Shown in pieces: positions 53,311 to 64,000 of a stretch of DNA of 64,000 nt. Below the pieces are notes generated by a model. The model was not told where the DNA came from. It worked only from the letters and a program-made list of their open reading frames with translations, and ran no database searches. The position numbers were made by a program, and so were the translations under genes. This DNA is from Cordylochernes scorpioides. Lineage: Eukaryota; Arthropoda; Arachnida; Pseudoscorpiones; Chernetidae. Every line of letters begins with the position of its first letter. Position 1 is the first letter of the stretch. The stretch spans positions 81,022,935-81,086,934 of the forward strand of contig CP092879.1 in assembly GCA_030710605.1 (NCBI GenBank). The letters run 5' to 3'.

Positions 53311-56300
53311 CTAGGATTTTGGAGTGTGTACGGAGAATCAGCTCGATAGAATGAGAATTTAGAGATTTCAACCTTTTTTTTTTTAAACCTTTTTTTTTTT
53401 AAAGTAGAACTTCATTAGGATTCCTTTTTTTTTTTTTAATACAAACTATTTCTTGTTAAAAACCCGAGTTTCAAAGACCAATGAGAATAATGTATACCAT
53501 TGTGAATTAACTATTTAGTGTAAATCTGAAATTTTAGTTATTATCAGGAGTAATAGGTGAAGGAAGGTGTAGGAAATCACAACTTAGAGGGGGGCTATGT
53601 CTAAAACAACAAACCTAATAGGCATCCTATGGCTTGTGTTGGGTAATTCAGAAACCCTATAATCCCTGGCCTTCAGGTAGTAGCTTTGAAATAGGTTTCT
53701 AATGAGGACATGAAAGGTCAATCTTTCAGAGTAAAGTTGTGAAGTATAGGGACCCTAAGCCAGGGGTAGAAGTTAAGTAGGCCCAGACTGTAGTTGATCC
53801 TTGGAAAGCACTTGAGAATGTTAGTGTTGGGTAGTGAATCATAAACCCTATAAATCCATCTTTCAATAGAGTGCTGAGGTCGGACTACTGAAAAGGGGGC
53901 AGACGCACGACGAAGTAAGAGGAAAGTGACTTCACCCACAGTGGCTAGGGGAATGAATCAATCCGCTTTTATGAGGTGTCACGTTTAATGGTTCTTTAAT
54001 CGCCCTTATATTCTGTGTGTGTCTTCATAGAATTGTCGTGAATAGTCGCTTAGTGTCAAGGCAAGGGCAGTTTTGAAATTACATTTTTTAAAGATAGGTT
54101 AGCTTCCAGATTATTTAGAATTGTTAACAAGTATTGTTAACAATCATTTATTGAGTATAAAGTATTAATATATATAGAGCTTGTACAGAGGCATTTCTTT
54201 TGAGTAACATAAGGGCTTTAGTTCCCAATTTGTTTTAATTTTATTATTTTATTTGATTTCACATTGTGTCCTGAAATATGTTATTATTTGTTAGGATCTA
54301 TTGATATTGATAAATGAGTATTTTGGCCTTTGTAGCAGCTTTTAACTTTAGTTTGTATGCACACCGTGAATGATAGGGGGGAGGGTGTATGAATGAATTG
54401 GTGTAATGAATGTGTAAGAAGGTTAAAAACTATTATATTGTGAGCCCAAAATACATTAGAATAGGGTTAAGGACTTCAATAGGATCGATTTTTATTTTAT
54501 TTTATTTTTTATTTCGAATTTTGTTAGGACCGAGAAGCCTCAAACAGGACAACTACAACTCTATCTATTGTTAGGAAAATATTCGCTCCACTTTGTTAGG
54601 TCTCCTTTTAGAGGAGTGCAAATATTGATTTCTTTTATTAGGGTAATCAGTTACTCTATTTCATTATATCAACTTGAATTTTAAGAGTCGTAGATAATGA
54701 TCATATCTTGATTCTCAGACTGGAAAGTTGTGGGAGGTTATGATCAGACCAGGAAACCCACAAAACTTCTCCTCATTAGAGGAAACGAAGAGGTATAGAT
54801 TGAATTTTATGCAGGATGGGGGATTTGTTTTAGCCATGCCGTATAGCCTGGGGTATAACGGCGCGACCTTGGGTAACCGATCTGACACCGTAGTTTCGAC
54901 GCTTTTAGCGTGGCTGGAGCGAGGGTATTCCAGACGGGAGGTCCTGTAAGATTGGCAAGTAGGCAGAGATTGCCCAATTATTCTAGACGAAGTGTTTCCG
55001 TCTATTGAATTTTTTTTTCGGTACCAGTTTGATCCCCCATAGCTAGCGGAAGTTTCTTCTAATAAAGGATTCGCCCTGCCATACGTTTTGTTGGAATGAA
55101 TTCGAGCATAAGACCGATTCGAGAGGCAGAATAAGTAATCATTAGGACCTTCAACGAGTTTAAACTCGTTCCATGTTAGGATAAAATTTTAAAGTATTAG
55201 TTAACTATAATGACCGCGAACGAGACGTCAGAACAAGCCAGTGAGTCAAAGTTTTAGAAGTGTTGTATTGAGGACAGTAGAATTAAGAGCAGTTATACAG
55301 GGAGTAGAGTTCTGAAGGAATTTGTAAAAGGAACCAAAATTTCAGATTGATAAATTTCAAACTTATAAGATGTAGATTTATAGGATTCAAGTCAATGGAT
55401 AGAGAGTATATTAGTAGATGAAAGTAATATGAATTTCTTGGAAGGGGGAGGTAGCTGAACTGTACACACCCCAGAGGCAAGGTAAACGGAGCCACAAACA
55501 AAATAGTAGAAATTGATTAGTCGCTCTGCCAAAACAGAAAAGAAATTCTCTTCATACGGTTGTCACCCTAGATTTAAATGGACTGTGTAGTTTAATAGAG
55601 GTCTGGGCTATGTTCCATTTGACCAAGATTCTAAATGACGTACCCATCTGAGTTGAGAGTATTGTAACAGAGGAATCTAACACATAAGAGAAAACACACC
55701 CTCCAGTAGGATCGGGATAGACGAATATTACCCAGTGACCAACTCGTGATTCCAGACTGAATAAGATTGAAAACTTAACTGAGATACTAAACCTTGAACC
55801 TTCAGCGCACAAATATATATAATGTGTTTTCATTTTCTTATTGAATATGTTATTATTTTATATCATATATATTATATTATAATCATATGCTATTCATTTC
55901 AATAATTTTATTTCCTTTGATATTCATGATATTAGTAATATTTACCTGCCATGTTGCGATTTTTTTTTTAACATGTTGTCATGGCTTATTCTTCCCTCAA
56001 GGCATGATCTATTTATCCTTATTGTCTTTTATCCGCCTTACTTGTATAAGTATATATATTTTGTCATCATATATAATTTTGAAGTAGTTTTCTTTATCAT
56101 CTATCATGGGATGATTTTTATCACTTATATCTTAACATATTTAATCACTATCTACATGATATGTTTTACTTCAATATATATGTTATACTCATCATATAAC
56201 ATGGAAGGATTCATTTTATCATTACATATTTCGTGCCTTATTTAATGATTACTTACATAATTTGTTTTCTGTAATTTTTTATTTAGCAAAAGTCATCATG

Positions 56301-56985
56301 TCATAGGCTAATCATTATATACCAAGATATTTCTTTCAGCTAACTATAATTATCCTTTCCTTTGATTGTATATATATATAACTATACCACACGAATGTCT
56401 TGATTGGTACGAAAATAAAGATGCTGGCATGTTTTAGGAGTTGGACTAGTCAGTTATTTCTAAACGACTTCTTGGCGCCCAAATTTTTTATATATAATAT
56501 GTAATAGGGAAATGTCCTAACTGTATTGTTAGCAGAAAGAGGGTAGCAATGAATCCAGCACCCCAAGAGGCAAGGATGGGGTTGAGAGGACTTACCACAA
56601 GGAAGGCCTACTCCTCAAGGCCAAAGAAGAAAGTGGAAGGGTGGTATATATACCCATGAATGGTAAGACAGATGACCTTGCTTACTTCCATACATATGAT
56701 ATGACTGTCCCCCATAACCTATTTTGATAACAGTGTGCTGACAGAATAATAACACATAAAAACCCCTTTGCCAGGATGCGCAATGCCCACTAATGTTCGG
56801 AATAATAAACATCTAGAATGGCATACCATCGTTTTGACTAGCCTTATCTTCCCTATAGGTTTCGGTACACCTGGCTTCACCTAGTAATGGAAAATGCATT
56901 TTGCTAGAAATGGGCCTGCTTTCATAGTAACTGATGAAAGGCAGATGAATAATGAATAGCACAAACGCATTTGTCCATTACTTGG
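53311..56985 (+). other. Long 3' region of the giant Gypsy
   Basis: 3.7 kb between pol and the polypurine tract, starting with T-rich homopolymers, then mostly AT-rich. Hydrophobic frames near 55887-56245 are AT-rich translations (Ile/Tyr/Leu-rich) and not a convincing envelope. One frame at 54701-54949 looks coding. No second retroviral-type gene is evident. Confidence 0.6.
54701..54949 (+). CDS. Coding-like exon of unknown function, 3' of pol
   Basis: Open after a TGA at 54698 and closed by TAA at 54949, with the first ATG only at 54737. A good 3' splice acceptor (CTTGATTCTCAG|ACTGG, AG at 54717-54718) sits in frame, so a spliced exon is plausible. It encodes TGKLWEVMIRPGNPQNFSS, RYRLNFMQDGGFVLAMPYSL, and GYNGATLGNRSDTVVSTLLA, ending RGYSRREVL. 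Composition is protein-like and richer in GC than the surroundings. No domain recognised. Accessory retroelement protein is an inference from position. Confidence 0.4.
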   Translation, partial: SYLDSQTGKLWEVMIRPGNPQNFSSLEETKRYRLNFMQDGGFVLAMPYSLGYNGATLGNRSDTVVSTLLAWLERGYSRREVL

Positions 56986-56997
56986 CAGGGGGAGGAT
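56986..56997 (+). other. Polypurine tract
   Basis: CAGGGGGAGGAT abuts the 3' LTR start TGTTGGGG, the expected plus-strand primer of reverse transcription. Confidence 0.85.
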
Positions 56998-58621
56998 TGT
57001 TGGGGCACGTTTTTGTAACCATACCCCAACAGAAGGCGTATGTATAATCAAATCAAATGGATACATGGCTTCCCTCCCACATAGACTTACAGACCATTTT
57101 TTTTTGCCCAGAAACTTAGACACTTGGTGACACCAGACTTCCATGCCGAAAGCTGATGCCTGGTAAAGAAGAAGACATCCAGAGACATCCGAGCTGGAAA
57201 CTGTTGTTTCATATGTACATATATTCCCCTCACCAAAAATTTAGGTAAAGGTGACCAGAAAAAAAAATGGAGAAGGAAGATCTCTAAAGGACTGAACCTT
57301 ATAAAATATCCTTCCCGAGAAAGGAAAGCGTTATATTACAGTTCAAGTGAAAAGGGGCCTGTGTCGATTTATAGCTAAGACGGAGGGGGGCGATATATAT
57401 ATATCGTCCCGAGAAAAAGGGAGGATGGTTTTTCAGTCCATGTGGAAGGGGGGGGCTGGCGTCTGAAATTTTACACTATCGCCGTAGCTGTTGCTCTCTT
57501 TAGATTTTTTTTGTTTTGGTAATACTATATGTTCTATTTTGATGGAAGAGGCCTGGAGTCTGAAATCTTACACTAGTGCCGTGGCTGTTTCTCTCTTTAG
57601 ATTTTTTGTTTTGGTAATACTATATGTTCTATTTTGATGAGGCCTGGGGCGTCTATGAAATTGATACTGGAGCCGTTGGCCATTTTGATTGGTGTTTCTT
57701 TCGGCGAATGAAAATGGAGAGAGACATGAATAAAAGAAGGTTCTTTGCCAAAAGGCGAGATTCGATCGGAGTCGCTCAGTGAAAGGACAGTCTGCAGACA
57801 GGAGACCAGACCTTTGCCGGCACTTTCGAGAAAAGGTAAGCCATTTGTCATTATGACTTAGCGCCTTCCCCCCCCCTTTTGTGTAGTAGCCAACCTAGAT
57901 TTCGCATGGGCCCTAAAGGGCTATAAAGTAACTTCAGGTCACCTCTATCTAAATTTTACTATGTAAATAGCATATCTCGTCAGTATAGACATGTTCCCAA
58001 ATTTTAAGATATTTAAATAAATATCTAGAGAAATTTTCTTGTTTCCTCTGTTACCTATTTCATACATAATTTGCCTTATGGTGCTATTCCCACTGTTTAA
58101 ATGAAATGTTGTATGTTTCTTACCTATTTGAAGGGAATGTTACTAATAATCAAGTCTCCCATAAATTACCGGCCACATACATTGCCGCGAGTGTCTGTGT
58201 TTCAGTGTTTTATAGATTGCCCAATTTAATAACGATTTCATGGGTTGTCTGATGAAATTGTATAATAGTGTCGCGGCTGTTTCCATCTTTAGACCATTGT
58301 TCTGACAATATTATGTGCTCGATCCTTGCTTTAGCTCAACTCTTAATCAATTACAGAGTTTTTCCCCCCTTTTCTTTTTTATTTATTTTATTTATCCTGT
58401 TTGCACAAATTGCATTACATGTGATGATGTAAAGACATATGCCGATAGTGTATCATTGACAGCTGTGCTTCTATTATACAACATTAAGGTCTTGCTGCGG
58501 GTTATATACATGGGTTGTTGGCCTAAATTGCTATATATATATATATACTTAAGTAGGGAAACTTTAATGGGTCGCATCGTGTATCCTCCCTTTTCATTTA
58601 TCCAAAACCGGGAACCCAACA
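56998..58621 (+). repeat. 3' LTR (1624 bp)
   Basis: Near-identical to 43546-45170, including the 97-bp internal duplication. Differs by C-run and T-run lengths and two substitutions (TTCTCAAA/TTCCCAAA and TTATATGC/TTATGTGC). Followed by ATTA. Confidence 0.95.
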
Positions 58622-61059
58622 ATTATATTAGTTAATACTTGAGCATCATCCCATAGCACCTTCGATGTACAAATACTGAACTTGTTTATATAGTGTGTGT
58701 GTTTTTTTTAACTTAAATTGAAATAATAGTAAATTGGAGGTTTTAAATAGGATAAAATAATTGTTTTTGACTTTAATAAATCAGGTGTAATATAAACAAA
58801 CTATGTGAGGTTCTTTAAAAATGCCATTTTTGTTTTACAACATCTGGACATAAGTTTTTAGAGGGTCCTTGTGGGATAATACTAGCGTATAAGATTATAA
58901 ATACATAAAGTTTTGATTAGCACAATTGTGGAATATCGCAATTGTAAATAATAAATAAAACCTATGTCTGATTAATTTTCAAATCGCTATTTGATTGGCT
59001 GATTACCAACATATGACAACCAATCTGGCGAATATGATAGGCACAATATATGTTTAAATGAAGAGGGCTTAATATATTTTATCTCATAGAAAAAATTCAT
59101 ATATGGCACATGTAGAGACCTAAAGTGTTGAAGGGGGAATTAACCACTCATTTTCTGATAGAAAGTATTGAATAGGGGAAAAAAAAATACAATGAACACG
59201 GTAGGACCAGAGCATCTTGGTTTCAGCTTGGGAAAGGTTTAGGGCTCGTGGTGGAGCTGCTGTTCTGTCTGAAGATGGTTATATCAGCCACCATGGGTCT
59301 GTGGCTTGCCCATAGGGATAGACATGCTGGAGTCTGGCTTGGTGCTGGTGGGATCAAGTCAGCCACAATTGGCCAGACCACAGAGAAGGGCGTCTTAGTC
59401 CATCTCGAGCTATGGCTCGGCGTTGTCTAGGATGAAGGTTCCATCTACACCTCACATTCTCCAAAGTTTTGCAGCTTGGAGGGCGGAAGGATGGGACATG
59501 GTTAAGTTAGGTGTAGTTCTGGGTGAATCGTGAATACCATAATAAAAATGTAAGGAGGTGTCCATACAGGGACATTTCGTCGTCTGCGGAAACTTCCATA
59601 GGATTTATATAATAAAAGTTAACATCTTCATAATAATCACATAACTTCAGGTTCAGGAAGGAATATCTTTGAATCTGGTAACTATAAAAGTGTGTTATAG
59701 GAAAATATATGATTTTAAAACGGGTCCATTTATTACAGAAATCGTCTTTAATTGTTGAAAATAATGAAATCTTTAAGTTAGTTACAAGGGGGGAATGGCT
59801 CATCGAGGACAAATATAATGAAAATGTCTAAGATATCGCAAGAAGGAGAGTGGACCACACATTAACTACTGTTTAATGACAATTACTGAAACGACACCAT
59901 GTCATATGGTATCTAATGGCGTCAAGAAATTCATTTCTTCAAAAATACAAGTTCGATATATTTTACAAACTGAACTGAGGCTTACATTCATTATTTCTGT
60001 ATAGAGAAAATTTACTCTTTTCAAACCCTTCATGCATCTACCCTCACAATTTAGAATATCGTTACGTTGAAAATTAGGAAAGACAAACCTCAAAATGACA
60101 AGGCAATTTAATAAACACAAAACAAATGAAAACTTATAAAATAGAAAAGGAAATGTGGGAAGTTTAAAGAGTAGCAAAATATATAAATATATTAATAAAT
60201 ATATCTGCTAAAATATTAAAGGAATCTATAAGAGAATCAAGTTTTTTTTTATTCCGCTTGCAATTTTATAGCCTTATTTTCTTCCTTCTTTCAGTTACCA
60301 TACATCATTAAAATACATTTTTTTAAAATAAATTTTATTTTCTTAAAGGGTTTATTAGAAATAAAATGTATATTTCGTTAAATTGTATGAATTAATCAAT
60401 TTTTATTTCAAAAGAGTCAGAAGTTCACATAAAAACATTTTGACCATTTACCATGATGTTTTTATTTATGAATAAATTACAAAAATTCCAGTAACAGAAG
60501 CAGACCTAAGATCCCATATTCAAATGGTTTATGGACTACGTTCATATTTTCCATCATTAAAATGGGTGAGTATATTAGTATAAACATATTTTTTAAAAAG
60601 ATAGGAAATATGTTAATTAAAAATAAGAAATAAAGTATGTTTATTTTTCAAATAATTTTTCCATTGCATATAAAATATTGCAATATAAAATAATGGGAGG
60701 GCCTATATTCCAACTTGAGTGAGTCACAAAGGTAATGGAACCCTTAACAGTTATATGAACAACCTAAATAAGTATACTCATATCCAAATTGAGACAATCT
60801 CTACTCCTGTACCCTACTTCAACTGTATTGCACTCTATATATAATAAATAAAAGCATTAAAGCATGAAAGTTTTTTTAAAACTTTAAACAAACCTATATT
60901 GCCCTATACTGCCTTATCAATGGCATAAGAAAATTAGGAAACTAAAAAATTCAATGCTGATAAGTTTATACCTACAGTTATCTACTGTATTATACAGGAC
61001 AGTGTTGGACAAACCATTTCTGAAAACCAGGTCCACCAAAATTTATAGAGTTTTATATA
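58622..61059. other. AT-rich, mostly single-copy DNA
   Basis: No transposon ends found. A GC-richer patch at 59200-59510 contains a 60-codon frame (59248-59430) and TCTGTCTGAAGATGG, reminiscent of the 5' boundary text near 90, but no protein is recognised. The remainder up to the Helitron at 61060 shows nothing I can support. Confidence 0.5.
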
Positions 61060-61768
61060 TCTATATTAATAAAATGGAAATTTCATAAGTGGACATCACT
61101 AAAAACTTTTGTTACAATGCATCAATTTCAACCAAATTTTCAACATTTATGTAAACCGAGATGGAGCAGGTTTTGCTTAACATCAAAATATATTTCCAAA
61201 CATTAACATGCGTAACTTCGCTGTTATCGATTAAATACAAAAAAATCAACAGAGTTAATTTTATTTATATATAAATACGAAATTAAATTTCAACAGAGTT
61301 AATTTTTTTACATACTAGCTAATAATCTCAATTTAAAAAATATTCAAAGCAAGCAATTTTAAGATAACACCATATGTAAAACAGTCGGCCAAGAAAACAA
61401 CAACGATATTACATCTTTCTCACATATTCACACACAATCTTGATTAATAATTAAAACTAATCTTTAACATTGTTTATTATACTTCAACTTTTATTTCTAC
61501 ATTTGTTTTTAAATACCCAATTGTTTTATCATGTTTCTAATTTCGCCTAACAAATATACAAATTTATAGTGACCAACATATGCAAATTTTATCTTTGTTT
61601 TTATTTAACTTGATATCGTAAACATAACATCCATTGTAAGCATTTTTCTGTTCACCTTCTGTGGTTTCTCTTTTCTCTGATAGTTTTTAGGTGTAGTATA
61701 TTTTCTTATTACTAGACTACAAACATTCCCTCGAGAAAAACCTGGGCGAAGCCGGGTACATCCGCTAG
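61060..61768 (+). mobile_element. Non-autonomous Helitron (709 bp)
   Basis: A|TCTATATTAATAAAATGG at 61060 and hairpin CCTGGGCGAAGCCGGG plus CTAG|T at 61765-61768. It is the short, clean version of the 2.5-kb Helitron 17380-19846 (same ends, same inner segments 61195-61400 = inverted 17803-18010). No coding sequence. Confidence 0.88.
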
Positions 61769-62146
61769 TGTTATTTTAAAAATGAATAGAGATTTTCTGC
61801 TTGTATTTTGATCATGTTGAGGATTATGGTAATGCAGTGGTGGTTAAAATTCTTGAAAGAATAATAATAAAAATATTCTTTATCAGATATTGCTTTAATT
61901 GAACCCATGGAATATATATAAAAACAATTTGATAAAAGTAATGCCTGGCTTAAGGCGAGTAGAATTAGGAAAACAAAAGATTATTTACATAATGTACAAA
62001 AGTTTTGAGCCGGCCAGCGGGAAATAACAACAATGAGTTTTTATAGGGGAAGAATGACCTCTGGCGGTCGATTTAACAGAGTATTTGGATCTATGAAATA
62101 TAATTTTAAATAGAATAATATTTTAATATAACATAGATATATGTAA

Positions 62147-62340
62147 AAATAAAAAAGGCATATCCTGACCAGGAGCACATATGCTTTTTAGATGACAGAG
62201 CGCCATCTAGTGGAACAGAAATCAACTAAACATCGATTTAGCCCGTTCCCTGATATTTGCCCAATCGAATTTCTTGATAAATCAAGAAAAGCCATCTAAA
62301 AAGCACATGTGCTCCTGGTCAGGATATGCCTTTTTTATTT
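62147..62340. mobile_element. MITE with 48-bp terminal inverted repeats
   Basis: 62147-62194 and 62293-62340 are inverted with one mismatch (AGCACATATGC against AGCACATGTGC). The 98-bp centre has no frame. Its right end is 4 bp from a Helitron terminus. The superfamily is not identified because no clear target duplication could be read in the A/T-rich flanks. Confidence 0.85.
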
Positions 62341-62344
62341 TCAA

Positions 62345-62960
62345 CTAGACGAATGACCCGGGCAACGCCCGGGTTTTACCCCATTAAATGTTTTTATTCA
62401 AATACTATTCGTTACAATTATATAAATAATATATATATATAAATAAGACGAATGACCCGGGCAACGCCCGGGTTTACACGATTAAATGTATATTACATAT
62501 GGAAGATGGACGTAGTTCCCGGAGGGCATCCGCGAGGTCACTCTGTCCCCGCGCAACTGTCCAACCGGGAGCGCCCCCCGCCGTCAAAATCGCCACGCGT
62601 TCTAGAGGGCGCTGCTCGTGAGCTCAGCCGGCCGGCAGCTGGGAGATCTCATTTACTCGGCGGGGGGGGGGCAGGGAAGTCACGTGCTGCGCCGTAAGCC
62701 AATGGGCGCCGCCCGCCGTCAAAATCGCTGCGTTCTAGAGGGCGCTGCTCGTGAGCTAAGTAGAATAATTTGAATATATAGTTTTAATAATTGATTTATA
62801 TATTTTTTAAAATAGCCTATCGTCATCCTCGTTATTTTTTACCTATGTATTGAAATTTTGGTTTGAATTAGTGAACTACTGCGAATTTGTATACCGGACA
62901 TACAAACCAACCAACCAACCAACAGACAAACATACAAACATTCATTTTTATATATATAGA
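62345..62960 (-). mobile_element. Helitron with two stacked 3' ends
   Basis: Minus strand: 3' hairpin and CTAG (complement 62345-62348); a second hairpin end without CTAG near 62444-62472; 5' end TCTATATATATAAAAATG at 62960. So a short Helitron fragment abuts or contains another. GC-rich body at 62510-62760 holds a repeated phrase (CCGTCAAAATCG...GAGGGCGCTGCTCGTGAGCT at 62580 and 62716). Confidence 0.8.
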
Positions 62961-63017
62961 AGATATCAACACCTGACCTTTTTATTTTTATTATTATTTT
63001 TCATATATATATATATA

Positions 63018-63240
63018 CAGTAAAACCCCGCTAATACGAACCCTGGATATAACGAACCTTCCCTTATAACGAACCCACGGCGATTCCCAATTCCATTCCA
63101 TTGAAATTACCATCGTTATAACGAACTTTGCGGTTTTTAAAATAACGAACTACCCCTATAACGAACCTATTTTCGGTCCCAAAATGATAAAATCTATTTA
63201 AAATACTATGCTTATAACGAACTTGAAATTGTGATTTAAA
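63018..63240 (+). mobile_element. pogo/Tigger-type element, left end
   Basis: TA|CAGTAAAACCCCGCTAATAC starts at 63018, the pogo-type terminal sequence, followed by about eight copies of a (T)ATAACGAAC motif up to 63225. A short frame opening MASKIKKRNKEW at 63434 may be a relic of the transposase DNA-binding domain, but it is destroyed by a 20-A run. The right end is outside the window or lost. Confidence 0.6.
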
Positions 63241-63839
63241 TTTTTTTTAAAACAACTAAATTTTGAGCATGTTTCATCACACGGATCGCGATTTCAAAAC
63301 AAAAAATTAGCGGCATTGTTTGTTTTCATTTCCATTCTATTTTTGCTGTATGTTGTATACATTTTTACACATTATATTTTATTTAATAGAATATCTTTGC
63401 ATTCGACAATTTTGAAATAGAAGAAAAATACAAATGGCTTCCAAAATAAAGAAAAGAAACAAAGAGTGGTGTTCTAAAAAAAAAAAAAAAAAAAACATTG
63501 GCAGCATGCCCTTTTAGAAGCATTCTATATCAAGTTTAACCTAGGCTAAAAAATAATTCCAAATAATTTTAAGGCCAGAAATGGTTTGAATAACAGGTTA
63601 AAAACAAAATTTAATATACACTTCAGAAGAATATGTGGAAACTGGAATTTGAAGAAGAAGAAGAAAAAAAAAAATCAGTTCTCCCAAGTTCCCCCGTGTC
63701 TCATGGGCCACAAACAAATCGACTTATAAATTCTCAAAAACTACCACTACAGTTCTATTTTTGAATGGAATTTTTGTTAGGTATATGACTCATTCAGGGT
63801 TCGCGAATATTCCCCCCTGGCCGGCCGTTTTATCACCGA

Positions 63840-63999
63840 TTTTGTGTTTGCAAATTGGCGTTTTTTATTCGCAATTTTACCGATCGCGCTATCGTATCAA
63901 CATGTTTCGCGTCCGATTTTTCTGAATTGGATACTTTTGATTCATCCTCAATTGATTCAGAATACACTGAGCTTTATTTCTTTGATGGAAATAACGATA
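63840..63999 (+). other. Acidic open frame running off the window
   Basis: A frame with no stop encodes ...RAIVSTCFASDFSELDTF and continues Ser/Asp/Glu-rich to the edge. Acidic N-termini of this kind occur in piggyBac-like transposases, but nothing else supports that. It may belong to the pogo-type element or be chance. Confidence 0.2.
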
Positions 64000-64000
64000 T

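Larger units (their letters stand above)
43546..58621 (+). mobile_element. Giant Ty3/Gypsy LTR retrotransposon (15.1 kb)
   Basis: LTRs 43546-45170 and 56998-58621 (TGTTGGG...CCCAACA), 4-bp target duplication ATTA (43542-43545 and 58622-58625), PBS at 45172, polypurine tract CAGGGGGAGGAT right before the 3' LTR. Comparing the LTRs by eye I found two substitutions (near 44553 and 44863) and a few homopolymer length changes in ~1620 bp, so the insertion is very young. gag-pol occupies 48895-53310 only; 3.7 kb precede it and 3.7 kb follow, far beyond a usual 5-7 kb Gypsy element. Two short coding-like frames lie in these blocks. Confidence 0.95.

Noticed and set aside
55887-56245. Hydrophobic frames as a possible envelope gene of the giant Gypsy
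   Set aside because: Short, AT-driven Ile/Tyr/Phe-rich translations without signal peptide-cleavage, cysteine or fusion-peptide pattern.
59248-59430. 60-codon frame in a GC-richer patch
   Set aside because: No recognisable domain, no splice or promoter context, and length within chance expectation for the local composition.

Overview
The window is repeat-rich, AT-rich animal DNA, most likely from an arthropod. Coding signal comes almost entirely from transposable elements: rolling-circle Helitrons, Ty3/Gypsy and Ty1/Copia LTR elements, one mariner, tRNA-derived SINEs, foldback/MITE elements and a pogo-like DNA transposon. The only host gene I recognise is an intronless, frameshifted copy of the splicing factor CWC25 (16223-17327, minus). 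Its motif VDKTFE and the style of the repeats point to an arthropod. I cannot name the species.

Layout. Positions 1-15000 are mostly Helitrons. Two of them keep an N-terminal Rep/helicase exon (1555-2175 plus; about 5941-6103 minus). Two others sit exactly end to end (12690-13675 and 13676-14790, minus). A defective mariner lies at 10779-12065. At 15300-17330 a MITE is interrupted by a retroelement with a 12-bp target duplication, next to a SINE with its own 12-bp duplication and the CWC25 copy. A 2.5-kb Helitron (17380-19846) carries a GC-rich, internally duplicated segment that may be captured host sequence. At 20300-24870 lie two oppositely oriented Gypsy remnants separated by a LINE fragment and a truncated SINE.

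Positions 25236-41894 are best read as one minus-strand Gypsy element. It has 671-bp LTRs at both ends and was split by two later insertions: an almost intact 5.8-kb Gypsy (26136-31935, TSD ATAT) and a decayed 4.8-kb Copia (32432-37192, TSD GAAAA). Without them the host element is about 6.1 kb.

Positions 43546-58621 form one exceptionally long (15.1 kb) Gypsy element. It has about 1.62-kb LTRs that are nearly identical, a TSD of ATTA, a PBS, a PPT and a 1471-codon gag-pol frame, plus about 3.7 kb of extra DNA on each side of gag-pol holding two short coding-like frames. Its CCHC zinc knuckle is found only in the +1 frame, immediately before an A-AAA-AAA stretch and a stop codon. Two more Helitrons, a MITE and a pogo-type end occupy 61060-63240.

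How the parts interact: autonomous-type proteins (Gag-Pol, mariner transposase, Rep/helicase exons) sit beside non-autonomous partners (SINEs, MITEs, short Helitrons) that could only move with proteins from elsewhere. LTR identity within each element and the nesting give a relative order of insertion. All family assignments come from reading motifs by eye; no database search was run.
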